The notes beneath the pieces were generated by a model. That model saw only the letters and a list, made by a program, of their open reading frames with translations. It did no database searches and was not told the origin of the DNA. Below are positions 17,964 through 29,781 of a DNA stretch of 64,000 nucleotides, one piece after another. This DNA comes from Streptomyces sp. MNU76 (GTDB taxonomy: Bacteria; Actinomycetota; Actinomycetes; Streptomycetales; Streptomycetaceae): positions 28,626 through 92,625 of the forward strand of contig NZ_JAJKLK010000014.1 in the NCBI RefSeq assembly GCF_020982545.1. The letters run 5' to 3'. How positions within the stretch are numbered: the first letter of the stretch is position 1; each line of letters starts with the position of its first letter. The translations under genes and the position numbers were made by a program.

Positions 17964-18487
17964 GCGCGCCGACGGCGACGGCGCCGGTGAACGCGGAGCA
18001 GACCGGACGCAGGGTCGAGGAGGTGCTCGACCGCCTCGCCGAGAGCGGCGACCCGGCCGTCACCGCGGCCGCCGAGGAACTCGTCCGCTCCCTCATGGAC
18101 TTCTACGGGGCCGGCCTGGCCCGCATCCTCCATCTGCTGTCCTCCGCGCCGGGCGACCCGTCGGTACGGCTGCTAGGCGACGAACTCGTCGCGAGCCTCC
18201 TGGTCCTGCACGACCTGCACCCCGAGGACCGCGACACCCGTATCGCCCGCGCCCTCGACACCGTCCGTGAGCACACCCTGGACGTCATGGACCTCGACGA
18301 GCCGACCGGCACGCTCCGGGTGCGCGCCCGGGCGTCCGGCGGCTGCGGCTCCGCCGCCGACGCCCGGCAGGCGGCGGAGACGGCACTCGCCTGCTTCGCG
18401 CCCGAGGTCAGGGCCGTCCACGTGGAGACCGCCCCGGTGGAACCCCCGCTCCTGCAGATCGGCTCGGCACCGACGGGGGCCCGATGA
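17960..18487 (+). CDS. NifU-C-like hydrogenase-associated protein without a CxxC motif
   Basis: A 175-residue protein coupled to hhyL by ATGA. The N-terminal half is helical (RRVEEVLDRLAESGDP, FYGAGLARILHLLS). The C-terminal half has the NifU C-domain layout: VREHTLDVMDLDEPTGTLRV, then SGGCGSAADARQAAETALACFAPEVRAV (separate stretches). Where NifU/Nfu proteins have CxGCP-type ligands there is only GGCGS, leaving one cysteine of the pair. A role in carrying or handing over Fe-S clusters to HhyS is plausible from position, but the altered motif argues against a classical scaffold. Confidence 0.75.
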   Translation: MSAPTATAPVNAEQTGRRVEEVLDRLAESGDPAVTAAAEELVRSLMDFYGAGLARILHLLSSAPGDPSVRLLGDELVASLLVLHDLHPEDRDTRIARALDTVREHTLDVMDLDEPTGTLRVRARASGGCGSAADARQAAETALACFAPEVRAVHVETAPVEPPLLQIGSAPTGAR

Positions 18488-19140
18488 CCGCGACGACCGC
18501 GCCCACGCCGAACGCCGGTCCCGGTGCGGGCCTGCGGCGGTTCGTCACCGAGCGTCCACCGCGCCAGGAGCGGTGCGAACTGTGCGCGGTGGTGGTGCCC
18601 GAGGACCACCGCCACCTGGTCGACACCGAAAAGCGCGCCCTTGTCTGCGCCTGCGGCGCCTGCGCCCTGCTGATGGAACAACCGGGCGCCGCCGCGGGCC
18701 GCTTCCGCGCCGTCCCCGCCCGCTACCTCACCGACCCCGCACATCAGTTGGACGACACGGCCTGGGAGGCGTTGCAGATCCCGGTCGGCGTCGCCTTCCT
18801 CTTCCGCAACGCGGCGCTGGACCGGCTGGTCGCCCTCTACCCGAGCCCGGCCGGAGCCACCGAGAGCGAACTGGAACCGGCGACCTGGGAGGCGGTCCTC
18901 GGCGGCAGCCGCCTCGCCGGACTCCTCGAACCCGACGTGGAGGCACTGCTGCTGCACCGCACCGACGGCCGCGGCGAGTGCCACCTCGTCCCGATCGACA
19001 TCTGTTACGAACTCGTCGGCCGCATGCGCCTGCTGTGGCAGGGCTTCGACGGCGGAGCCGAGGCCCGCGCCACCCTGGACACCTTCTTCGCGGACGTCGC
19101 ACGACGCGCCCGGCCCGTGGACGAGGCGGTGCGCCCATGA
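18484..19140 (+). CDS. DUF5947-type protein of the hydrogenase operon
   Basis: A 218-residue protein with a Cys cluster near the N-terminus, RCELCAVVVPEDHRH and LVCACGACALLM, suggesting a bound zinc or Fe-S centre. The rest has an alpha/beta pattern (YLTDPAHQLDDTAWEALQIPVG, DICYELVGRMRLLW, given as separate stretches). I recall this family as DUF5947, found with group 1h hydrogenases; its role is not established. It starts at an ATGA overlap with the NifU-like gene and ends in another overlap with the next gene. It could be an accessory redox subunit or an assembly factor. Confidence 0.75.
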   Translation: MTATTAPTPNAGPGAGLRRFVTERPPRQERCELCAVVVPEDHRHLVDTEKRALVCACGACALLMEQPGAAAGRFRAVPARYLTDPAHQLDDTAWEALQIPVGVAFLFRNAALDRLVALYPSPAGATESELEPATWEAVLGGSRLAGLLEPDVEALLLHRTDGRGECHLVPIDICYELVGRMRLLWQGFDGGAEARATLDTFFADVARRARPVDEAVRP

Positions 19141-19829
19141 CGGAGTTCTCCTTCGCCTGCACCGGCGTCCGCGCCGACCGGTACGCCGCCGGACCCACGC
19201 TCGTCTTCCGGCTGCGCGTCACCGCCGCCGACAACGCCCACGTGCACGCCGTCGCACTGCGCTGCCAGATCCGCATCGAACCGGCCCACCGGACGTACGA
19301 GCCGGCCGAGGCCGACGGGCTGACCGACCTCTTCGGCGAGCGCTCACGCTGGGGCAGCTCCCTCCAACCGGTGCAGTTCGCCCAGGTCGCGCTCATGGTG
19401 CCCAGCTTCACCGGGGAGACCGACGTCGACCTCGTCGTGCCCTGCACCTACGACATGGACATCGCCGCCAGCCGCTATCTCACCGCCCTCACCGACGGCG
19501 AGGTCCCGCTGCTGATGCTGTTCTCCGGCACGGCGTTCACCGGCACCGGCGGCTTCCGGGTCGAACCCGTCCCGTGGGACCGCGAGGCCGCCTTCCGCAT
19601 GCCGGTCGCCACCTGGCGGGAGATGGTCGAACAGCACTTCCCCGGCTGCGGCTGGATCCGGCTGCCCCGCGACACCATGGACGCCCTCCTCGCCTACCGC
19701 TCCCGGCACGCGCTGTCCTCCTGGGAGGCGACCCTCACGTCCCTGCTCGACGACAGCCGCGCCGCCGACGCGCCCGCGAGGGACCCGCTGCGCGCCCTCA
19801 CCGGCACCACCGGAAGGAGCGACACATGA
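19137..19829 (+). CDS. DUF6084-type protein of the hydrogenase operon
   Basis: A 230-residue protein, beta-rich in its N-terminal half (TLVFRLRVTAADNAHVHAVA, LRCQIRIEPAHRTYEP), then VVPCTYDMDIAASRYL and a C-terminal helix-rich part containing WREMVEQHFPGCGWIRLPRD. I associate it with DUF6084, a family confined to actinobacterial hydrogenase loci. No cofactor motif and no membrane segment are visible. The start overlaps the DUF5947 stop and its end overlaps the next start, so stoichiometric synthesis with the neighbours is likely. Confidence 0.75.
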   Translation: MTEFSFACTGVRADRYAAGPTLVFRLRVTAADNAHVHAVALRCQIRIEPAHRTYEPAEADGLTDLFGERSRWGSSLQPVQFAQVALMVPSFTGETDVDLVVPCTYDMDIAASRYLTALTDGEVPLLMLFSGTAFTGTGGFRVEPVPWDREAAFRMPVATWREMVEQHFPGCGWIRLPRDTMDALLAYRSRHALSSWEATLTSLLDDSRAADAPARDPLRALTGTTGRSDT

Positions 19830-21298
19830 CCCTCACCGCGTTCGCCGCCGAGACCGAGGAACGGTTCGCCCTCGCCCGGCAGGTGGCCGACGCCGTCCTC
19901 TTCGAGGGCTACGTGCTCTACCCCTACCGTGCCTCGGCGGCCAAGAACCGGCTGCGCTGGCAGTTCGGGGTGCTCGTGCCGCCCGCCTGGGGCGCCGAGT
20001 GCGACGAACACGACTTCCAGCACACCGAATGCCTGATGGAGCCGAAGGCGGGCGCGACCCTCTCGGTGGAGGTGCGCTTCCTGCACGCCCGGCGGCGCAC
20101 GGTGCAGCGGGCACGCCCGGACGGCGGCTTCGACACAGTCCCCGAACTCGACCTCGACGACCGGGTGCTGGTGCCCTGGGACGAGGGCGTCGAGGAACGC
20201 GTCGAGGTGATCGCGCCGGTGGACGCGCTCCTCGGCGACGGCGTCACCCACCCCTTCCACCTCCCGGCACGGGAGGACACCGCACCGGTCCTGGACGCGG
20301 CCGGCCGCACCGTCGGCCGACTCCTCCGGCGCCGCGAGGAGATCCACGGGACGGTACGGCTGTCCGCCCGCGAACTCGACGGCCCCTACCGGGTGTTGCG
20401 CCTGACTGCCGTCGTCGAGAACACCAGCGGCTGGACCCCGCCCGAGGGACACGGCGCGGACCGGGACGCCGCGCTGCCGCACTCCCTGGTGGCCACCCAC
20501 CTGCTCATGGCTCTCAGCGCCGGATCGTTCCTGTCGATGACCGATCCCCCCGAGTGGGCCAAGGACGCGGTCGCCACCTGCCGCAACCTGCACACCTGGC
20601 CCGTGCTCGCCGGGGAACCCGGCCGCGCCGACCTCGTGCTGTCCTCACCGATCATCCTGGACGACCACCCGGCCATCGCCCCGGAGAGCCCCGGCGCGCT
20701 CTACGACGCCACCGAGATCGACGAGATCCTCGCACTGCGCACCGCCGCCCTCACCGACGAGGAGAAGCGGGAGGCCCGGGGCACCGACGAACGCGCCGCC
20801 GCCGTCATCGAGTTGGCCGACTCGATGCCACCCGAGGTCCTGGAACGGCTGCACGGTGCGGTACGGAGCCTGCGCGAGGTCACCGGCCCGGACCCCGCCG
20901 CCCCGGGCCCCGGCTCGACGGCCCTCGGCCCCGGTTTCGGCGCCGGTGGCGACGGCTTCCCCGACGAGCACGGGGTGCCGCGGCCGGACACGCCCTGGTG
21001 GGACCCCGCGAGCGACGCGGGCTTCGACCCGACGCGGGACCGCGTGGTCGTCGACGGCCGGTCGCTGGGCAAGGGCAGCCGTGTCGAACTACGCCCGGGG
21101 CTGCGCCGCACCGACGCCCAGGACATCTTCCTGCGTGGCCGTACCGCCGAGGTCGAGGCGGTGCTCCACGACGTCGACGGCGGGGTGCACCTCGCGGTGA
21201 CGGTCGAGGGCGACCCGGGCGCCGACATCCGGCGCGAGCAGGGACGGTACCTGTACTTCCAGCCCGACGAGGTCACCCCGCTGGAGGACGACGCATGA
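19826..21298 (+). CDS. 490-aa hydrogenase-linked protein of unknown function
   Basis: A soluble protein starting MTLTAFAAETEERFALARQV at ATG 19826, with GGAAGGAG upstream and an overlap with the preceding stop. Recognisable stretches are GYVLYPYRASAAKNRLRWQFG, HDFQHTECLMEP and LHTWPVLAGEPGRADLVLSS. A proline/glycine-rich linker at about 350-385 separates a C-terminal domain of about 100 residues with the SH3-like pattern GSRVELRPGLRRTDAQDIFL. The family occurs next to group 1h hydrogenases in streptomycetes, but I know no assigned role. The combination of a large domain plus a small beta domain would suit a chaperone or a scaffold for the subunits. Confidence 0.75.
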   Translation: MTLTAFAAETEERFALARQVADAVLFEGYVLYPYRASAAKNRLRWQFGVLVPPAWGAECDEHDFQHTECLMEPKAGATLSVEVRFLHARRRTVQRARPDGGFDTVPELDLDDRVLVPWDEGVEERVEVIAPVDALLGDGVTHPFHLPAREDTAPVLDAAGRTVGRLLRRREEIHGTVRLSARELDGPYRVLRLTAVVENTSGWTPPEGHGADRDAALPHSLVATHLLMALSAGSFLSMTDPPEWAKDAVATCRNLHTWPVLAGEPGRADLVLSSPIILDDHPAIAPESPGALYDATEIDEILALRTAALTDEEKREARGTDERAAAVIELADSMPPEVLERLHGAVRSLREVTGPDPAAPGPGSTALGPGFGAGGDGFPDEHGVPRPDTPWWDPASDAGFDPTRDRVVVDGRSLGKGSRVELRPGLRRTDAQDIFLRGRTAEVEAVLHDVDGGVHLAVTVEGDPGADIRREQGRYLYFQPDEVTPLEDDA

Positions 21299-21840
21299 GT
21301 CCCTCCCCAGCGCCGGGGCCCAGGACCCTGGTCGCCGGTATCGGCAACATCTTCCTCGGCGACGACGGCTTCGGCGTGGAGACCGCCCGCCGCCTCGCCG
21401 AGCGTGACCTGCCCGGGCACACCGAGGTCGTGGACATCGGTGTACGGGGGGTGCACCTCGCCTACCAGCTCCTGGACGGTTACGACACCCTCGTCCTCGT
21501 CGACGCCACGGCACGCGGCGAGACCCCCGGCACGCTGTACGTCATCGAGCACGACGACACGGCGCCGGACCCGTCGCCGGGCACCCCCGCCCTCGACGGC
21601 CACCGGATGACCCCCGACACCGTCCTGGCGCTGCTGCGCACCCTCTGCGCCGGGACCGGCGGCGAGCCACCGCGCAGGGTCCTGGTCGTCGGATGCGAAC
21701 CGGCCTCGGTGGACGAGCGCATCGGACTGAGCACACCGGTGTCCGCCGCCGTGCCGGAGGCCGTCCGGCTGATCGAAGAGCTGCTGCGGAACGGCGAGCC
21801 GTCCGTGGCGCGGGCCTCAACCGCTGAGGCTCCGACATGA
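21295..21840 (+). CDS. [NiFe]-hydrogenase maturation endopeptidase
   Basis: A 181-residue HyaD/HybD-type protease. The motif VAGIGNIFLGDDGFGVE carries the nickel-sensing Asp/Glu residues, and the rest shows the family pattern VDIGVRGVHLAYQLLDGYD, LVLVDATARG and VVGCEPASVDERIGLS. It should trim the 23-residue tail of HhyL after the NiFe(CN)2CO site is complete. The gene overlaps the preceding stop (ATGA) and ends 10 bases before the small peptide gene. Confidence 0.92.
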   Translation: MSPSPAPGPRTLVAGIGNIFLGDDGFGVETARRLAERDLPGHTEVVDIGVRGVHLAYQLLDGYDTLVLVDATARGETPGTLYVIEHDDTAPDPSPGTPALDGHRMTPDTVLALLRTLCAGTGGEPPRRVLVVGCEPASVDERIGLSTPVSAAVPEAVRLIEELLRNGEPSVARASTAEAPT

Positions 21841-21850
21841 GGAGAGACGT

Positions 21851-21955
21851 ATGAAGAAGATCGTCATCGGAGGAGCGGCGATGGCCGCCCTGGTCGCCGT
21901 CGCCGCCGAGGTCCTGCCGGACCTCAGGCGCTACCTGCGCATCCGACGGATGTGA
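21851..21955 (+). CDS. 34-aa basic/hydrophobic peptide (DUF6893-like)
   Basis: The frame encodes MKKIVIGGAAMAALVAVAAE followed by VLPDLRRYLRIRRM. A GGAGAG ribosome site sits 4 bases before the ATG, and third-position GC matches its neighbours. It has a short hydrophobic helix and a strongly basic amphipathic tail. I recall similar peptides as DUF6893 in streptomycetes. The position inside the hydrogenase operon, between protease and hypA, suggests a membrane anchor or a regulator for the complex, which has no Tat or membrane segment of its own. That role is inference. Confidence 0.7.
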   Translation: MKKIVIGGAAMAALVAVAAEVLPDLRRYLRIRRM

Positions 21956-22100
21956 GACACGGCCGTCGGCGAGTGAGCCCTACGGTTGCGTCGAACGGCG
22001 TACCCGCCGTGCCGTGACGGCGCGGCGGGCCGCGGGACCCGCGTGCGCACACCTGTAATGAACCCCGGCGCAAGGCAAGCGGCGGAAGGACCACAGACCC

Positions 22101-22499
22101 ATGCACGAGATGTCCGTCGCGCTGGCCGTCGTCGACCAGGTCGCGGAGGCCGCCGACCGGGCCGGAGACGTCACGGCGGTGCGTGCGGTTCGGCTCCAGG
22201 TGGGAGAACTGGCCGGTGTCGTCCCCGACTCCCTCGCCTTCTGCTTCGAACTGGCCTGTGCCGGGACCCTGTTGGACGGTGCCGAACTGGTCACCGAGGC
22301 GGTGCCGGGGTGGGCCCGCTGCACTCCCTGCGCCCACGAGTGGGCCGTCGGCATGCCGCCCCGGCTCACCTGTCCCGCGTGCGGCGGTACGCGAACCGAG
22401 CTGCTGGCGGGCCGCGAACTGCAGATCGTCGACGTGCGCTGGGAGGACGGCGGCCCCGCGCGTCCGTCCTCCCGCGAACCGATCTCCGAGGAGAGCTGA
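22101..22499 (+). CDS. hypA: HypA, nickel insertion chaperone
   Basis: A 132-residue protein beginning MHEMSVALAV; the N-terminal MHE motif binds nickel. The structural zinc site is CTPC plus CPAC. It delivers nickel with HypB to the large-subunit precursor. A 145-bp gap separates it from the small peptide gene upstream, and hypB begins 4 bases after its stop, so hypA may start a second transcript (TGTAAT near 22051 could be part of a promoter). Confidence 0.95.
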   Translation: MHEMSVALAVVDQVAEAADRAGDVTAVRAVRLQVGELAGVVPDSLAFCFELACAGTLLDGAELVTEAVPGWARCTPCAHEWAVGMPPRLTCPACGGTRTELLAGRELQIVDVRWEDGGPARPSSREPISEES

Positions 22500-22503
22500 A
22501 ACC

Positions 22504-25755
<3,252 letters not shown>

Positions 25756-25786
25756 GCGACGCGCGACCCACAGCGAGGAGAGGTTC

Positions 25787-26137
25787 ATGTGCCTGGCGGT
25801 ACCCGGCAGAGTGCTGGACATCGAGGAACGGGACGGTACCCGGATGGCCTCCGTCGACTTCGGCGGAGTGGTCAAGGATGTGTGCCTGGAGTATCTGCCC
25901 GACCTGCGGGTCGGTGAGTACGCCATCGTCCACGTCGGCTTCGCCCTGCAACGGCTGGACGAGGAGTCGGCGCGGCAGACGCTCGAGCTCTTCGCCGAAC
26001 TCGGCATGTTGCAGGAGGAGTTCGGCGATGCGTGGGAGATGGCAGCGGCGGAGGCGGGCGTGGAGCCGATGGGAGTGGCTCCGGTGGCAGAGACGCCGGT
26101 GGCAGAGGTGGCGGTGGAAGAGGTGCGTGATCGGTGA
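25787..26137 (+). CDS. hypC: HypC, Fe-ligand assembly chaperone
   Basis: A 116-residue protein beginning MCLAVPGRVLDIEERDG; Cys2 becomes exposed and holds the Fe(CN)2CO group together with HypD. The core ends around residue 80; the extra tail is Val/Ala/Glu-rich with a repeating xPVAE pattern, longer than the usual 75-90 residues. GAGGAGAGG precedes the ATG. The stop overlaps the GTG of hypD. Confidence 0.95.
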   Translation: MCLAVPGRVLDIEERDGTRMASVDFGGVVKDVCLEYLPDLRVGEYAIVHVGFALQRLDEESARQTLELFAELGMLQEEFGDAWEMAAAEAGVEPMGVAPVAETPVAEVAVEEVRDR

Positions 26138-27261
26138 AGTACATCGACGAGTTCCAGGACCCGGAGCTGGCGCAACGGCTCCTCGACGACATCCGTGCCA
26201 CGGTGACCAGGCCGTGGGCCCTGATGGAGGTGTGCGGAGGGCAGACGCACAGCATCATCCGGCACGGCATCGACCAACTCCTGCCCGACGACATCGAGTT
26301 GATCCACGGCCCCGGTTGTCCCGTGTGCGTGACCCCGCTGGAGGTCATCGACAAGGCGCTGGAGATCGCCTCACGGCCGGAGGTGATCTTCTGTTCCTTC
26401 GGCGACATGCTCCGGGTGCCGGGTACCGGCCGGGACCTCTTCCAGGTCCGGGGCGAGGGCGGCGACGTACGGGTGGTCTACTCGCCGCTCGACGCGCTGC
26501 GGATCGCCCAGCGGAACCCCGACCGCGAGGTGGTGTTCTTCGGTATCGGCTTCGAGACCACCGCGCCGCCCAACGCCATGACGGTCCATCAGGCCCGGAA
26601 GCTGGGCGTCAAGAACTTCAGCATGCTGGTGTCCCACGTCCGCGTACCGCCCGCCATCGAGGCGATCATGTCCTCGCCGAGCTGCCGGGTGCAGGGCTTC
26701 CTCGCGGCCGGCCACGTCTGCAGTGTGATGGGCGTGGGGGAGTACCCGGAGCTCGCGGAACGGTTCCGCGTCCCCATCGTCGTGACGGGCTTCGAGCCGC
26801 TGGACATCCTCGAAGGCGTACGCCGGGCCGTCCGTCAGCTGGAACGTGGCGAGCACACCGTCGACAACGCCTACGCCCGCGCCGTCCGCCCGGAGGGCAA
26901 CCGGGCCGCGCGGGCCATGCTGGAGGACGTCTTCGAGGTCACCGACCGGGCCTGGCGCGGCATCGGGGTGATCCCCGACAGCGGCTGGCGGCTGTCGCCG
27001 AAGTACCGCGACCACGACGCCGAGCACCGCTTCGCGGTCGGCGGGATCCGGACGGTCGAGCCCGCCGAGTGCCGCAGCGGAGAAGTCCTCCAGGGGCTGC
27101 TCAAGCCGCACGAGTGCGAAGCGTTCGGCACCCTGTGCACACCGCGTACGCCGCTGGGGGCCACGATGGTCTCCAGCGAGGGAGCCTGCGCCGCGTACTA
27201 CCTCTACCGGCGGCTGGACATGCCCGCCGCCAAGGCCCGGGAGGCGAGCCCCGTTGTCTGA
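26134..27261 (+). CDS. hypD: HypD, Fe(CN)2CO assembly scaffold
   Basis: A 375-residue protein with GTG start overlapping the hypC stop. Family motifs: MEVCGGQTHSIIRHG, GPGCPVCVTP, CSFGDMLRVPG, GFETTAPPNA, and the C-terminal Cys ligands of the [4Fe-4S] cluster (PAECRSG, KPHECEAFGTLCTPR). It receives cyanide ligands from HypE and CO from the HypX route. Length and motifs are complete. Confidence 0.95.
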   Translation: MKYIDEFQDPELAQRLLDDIRATVTRPWALMEVCGGQTHSIIRHGIDQLLPDDIELIHGPGCPVCVTPLEVIDKALEIASRPEVIFCSFGDMLRVPGTGRDLFQVRGEGGDVRVVYSPLDALRIAQRNPDREVVFFGIGFETTAPPNAMTVHQARKLGVKNFSMLVSHVRVPPAIEAIMSSPSCRVQGFLAAGHVCSVMGVGEYPELAERFRVPIVVTGFEPLDILEGVRRAVRQLERGEHTVDNAYARAVRPEGNRAARAMLEDVFEVTDRAWRGIGVIPDSGWRLSPKYRDHDAEHRFAVGGIRTVEPAECRSGEVLQGLLKPHECEAFGTLCTPRTPLGATMVSSEGACAAYYLYRRLDMPAAKAREASPVV

Positions 27262-28336
27262 CACCACCGATCTCCCCGCCCCCGCCACCCTCGACATCGA
27301 GGCGTGGACATGCCCGGCCCCCGTACGCGACAGGCCCCGGGTCGTCATGGGCCACGGCGGCGGGGGAGCGCTCTCCGCCGAACTCGTGGAGCAGATCTTC
27401 GCACCGGCCTACGGCGGTGATGTGCTCTCCCAGATGGGCGACGCGGCCGTTCTCGCGCTGGGCGGGGCCCGGCTGGCGTTCTCCACCGACTCCTACGTGG
27501 TGCGGCCGCTGTTCTTCCCCGGCGGCAGCATCGGCGACCTCGCGGTGAACGGCACCGTCAACGACCTCGCGATGCGCGGCGCCCGTGCCGCCTACCTCTC
27601 CTGCGGATTCATTCTGGAGGAGGGCGTCGAACTGGACGTGGTCACCAGGGTCGCCCAGGCGCTCGGCGCGGCCGCGCGCGCCGCCGGGGTGGAGGTGGCC
27701 ACCGGCGACACCAAGGTGGTGGAGGCCGGCCACGGCGACGGGGTCTTCATCAACACGGCCGGCATCGGTCTCGTCCCGGCCGGCGTCGATCTACGGCCCC
27801 AGCGGGTCGTCCCCGGCGATGTCGTGATCGTCAGCGGTGCCATCGGGGTCCACGGGGTGGCGATCATGAGCGTGCGGGAAGGGCTGGAGTTCGGCGTCGA
27901 GATCGAGAGCGACTGCGCGGCCCTCGGCGGTCTGGTCGACGCGATGCTCGCCGTCACCCCGGATCTGCACGTCCTGCGCGATCCCACCCGAGGCGGCCTG
28001 GCGGCGGCCCTCAACGAGATCGCGGCGGCCTCCGGCACGGGGGTCGTCATCCGGGAACGCGACGTCCCGGTGCCGTCGGCCGCGGCCAACGCCTGTGCCA
28101 TTCTCGGCCTGGACCCCTTCTACATCGCCAATGAGGGCAAGCTCGTGGCCTTCGTCCCGCGCGAGCACGCCGACGCGGTACTGGAGGCGATGCGCGCCCA
28201 CCCCCTGGGCGCCGACTCCGTGATCATCGGCGAGGCCGTCGAGGACCATCCCGGCATGGTCGTCGCCAGGACCGGCCTCGGCGGCACCCGGGTGGTCGAC
28301 CTGCCGATCGGCGAACAACTGCCGAGGATCTGCTGA
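27254..28336 (+). CDS. hypE: HypE, carbamoyl dehydratase
   Basis: A 360-residue protein of the PurM-like ATPase family. The TTG at 27254 overlaps the hypD end by 8 bp and gives MSDTTDLPAPATLD. Motifs: VVMGHGGGGALS, FSTDSYVV, GDLAVNGTVNDLAM, RDPTRGGLAAALNEIA. It ends PRIC, where the C-terminal Cys360 carries the carbamoyl group from HypF that is dehydrated to thiocyanate. A hairpin follows 5 bases after the stop and closes the locus. Confidence 0.95.
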   Translation: MSDTTDLPAPATLDIEAWTCPAPVRDRPRVVMGHGGGGALSAELVEQIFAPAYGGDVLSQMGDAAVLALGGARLAFSTDSYVVRPLFFPGGSIGDLAVNGTVNDLAMRGARAAYLSCGFILEEGVELDVVTRVAQALGAAARAAGVEVATGDTKVVEAGHGDGVFINTAGIGLVPAGVDLRPQRVVPGDVVIVSGAIGVHGVAIMSVREGLEFGVEIESDCAALGGLVDAMLAVTPDLHVLRDPTRGGLAAALNEIAAASGTGVVIRERDVPVPSAAANACAILGLDPFYIANEGKLVAFVPREHADAVLEAMRAHPLGADSVIIGEAVEDHPGMVVARTGLGGTRVVDLPIGEQLPRIC

Positions 28337-28341
28337 CGCAG

Positions 28342-28360
28342 GCCCGCGGTCCCCGCGGGC
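28342..28360 (+). terminator. GC hairpin ending the hydrogenase operon
   Basis: Perfect 8-bp arms GCCCGCGG / CCGCGGGC with a 3-nt loop begin 5 bases after the hypE stop. There is no U-tract, as is common in Streptomyces. It lies between convergent genes, so it may work in both directions. Confidence 0.6.
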
Positions 28361-28400
28361 TCCGCTCGACACCCCCCACCCCCTGCGGCGGCGGCGCGGT

Positions 28401-28766
28401 CTACGGGTCCTGCGGGTCCACGCCGGTCTTCGCGGCGGCGTCCTTGGTGCCGCTGGGACGCTGGGAGCGGCCCTTGCGGCCGGTGTCGCGGCGGCCCTCC
28501 TCGTCGGCGTCGCCGTACTCCTCGCCACGCGCCCCGTGACTCCTCGCCGTGTCACCCGGGACGGATTTCGTCTCCGCGGCGGACTTCTTCCGTCCTCGGC
28601 CCGCCGCTTCCGCGTGCTCGGCCGTACGGAAGGAGCGCGGGGCGCTCGGGTTGTCCTGCTGACGGGTCTCGTCCACATCGGGCGACCAGCCGTGCTGCTC
28701 GGTGCCCCGGTGACGGCTCGGGCCCTTGCCGTGCGGCGGTTCGGACGAACGTGGTTTCTTCGACAT
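28401..28766 (-). CDS. highly charged disordered protein, 121 aa
   Basis: Starting MSKKPRSSEPPHGKGPSRHR, the product is almost entirely Gly, Ser, Arg, Lys, Glu and Asp, with no hydrophobic core and no cysteine. The frame has the usual high third-position GC. An upstream in-frame ATG (MSAAPVAHEQ) is possible, but MSKKP is favoured by an AGGTCGGACC stretch just before it. Such proteins are common and unassigned in Streptomyces. It converges on hypE. Confidence 0.55.
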   Translation of the reverse strand: MSKKPRSSEPPHGKGPSRHRGTEQHGWSPDVDETRQQDNPSAPRSFRTAEHAEAAGRGRKKSAAETKSVPGDTARSHGARGEEYGDADEEGRRDTGRKGRSQRPSGTKDAAAKTGVDPQDP

Positions 28767-28879
28767 GGTCCGACCTGTCTGTTCGTGGGCGACGGGGGCG
28801 GCGCTCATGCGTCACCGCGATGTATCGATTGTCCCTCCTTGTCGTGGTTGGAGCACATCGAGCCCCGTGACGGCTGGGG

Positions 28880-29594
28880 TCAGGGGGTGAAGACCTCGTC
28901 GAGGCGGTCGATGGCACCGTCGTCGCCGAGGTGGTACGTGAAGACGAGGCCCGAGTTCGGGTGGGCCTCCAGCCAGTCCGGGTACTCCTGGACGCCGATG
29001 GGCTGGTTCGTGGTGCTTTCCATGATGGGCGTGGTCACGGTGATGTTCGCGGCCTGGTCCATCGGGATGTACGTCTCCTTGCCGACCGTCTCGAAGGGGG
29101 CGCCGTCCGAGTGCGGGGTGCCGCGTCCCCAGTTGCCGTGCTTGACGATCAGGCCGAGGGACCCGCCTTCGGGCGTGTAGCGGTAGACCGCGATCTCGTC
29201 GGGTGAGATGGGCATCTTGTGATCGCAGTCGTCCCCGGCGTCGCCCTCGCTGCCGTCCGCGCCACCCGAGTCCGTGGAGCCAGTCGTCTCGGAATCGGAC
29301 TGCTCGGAGGAGGCGTCGGAGGCGGCTCCGGACTTCTCGGCGTCGTCGTCCGCGCCGGCGGACGCCTTCGCATCGGGCGTCCCGGCGGTGCCGCCGCTCT
29401 TCCCACCGTCCTCGCCGTCCTCGGCGTGCGAGCCGCTCGTCGCCGTCGCGCTCGCGTTCGCATCCCCGTCGGCGGCCTCCGTGCCGCCGTCACCGGAACA
29501 GCCGGAGCCCCAGCGCTCCGGCGAGGCAGATGCCCAGCACGACCGACCGGGCGGCGCCGGGTCTGCGGCGGGTCCTCCTCGGCGTCACGTTCAC
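28880..29594 (-). pseudogene. acidic lipoprotein gene with a 1-base frameshift
   Basis: A GTG at 29592-29594, preceded on the - strand by GGAGGGGG, starts VNVTPRRTRRRPGAARSVV and a hydrophobic signal core ending CLAGALGL. That frame then hits a stop after LRLFR. One frame over, the sequence continues GSGCSGDGGTEAADGDANAS, with a lipobox-like GSGC, a long acidic Ser/Asp/Glu linker, and a C-terminal domain containing MPISPDEIAVYRYTPEGGS and ending at 28880. Removing one base from the GGGG run at 29508-29511 (coding strand) restores one frame: 715 bp is 1 more than a multiple of 3. The C-terminal domain family is unknown. This is a true frameshift or a homopolymer sequencing error. Confidence 0.75.
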
Positions 29595-29781
29595 GGTTCG
29601 TCCCCCTCCTGCTTGTTCGCGATCCCCGTGAGCCCCGTCGGCTCGGGAGAAAGGGACGATTTTCGGCCGTTGGCAGGTGCGCGTCCAGGCCGAATTCTGC
29701 ACGTCGGCTTGCACGGTGCCACCGGCGGGGCGTCGCGGGGCCGGGCCGTGGCGCTGTGCGGTCCGGCCCCGCCGTGTCACC

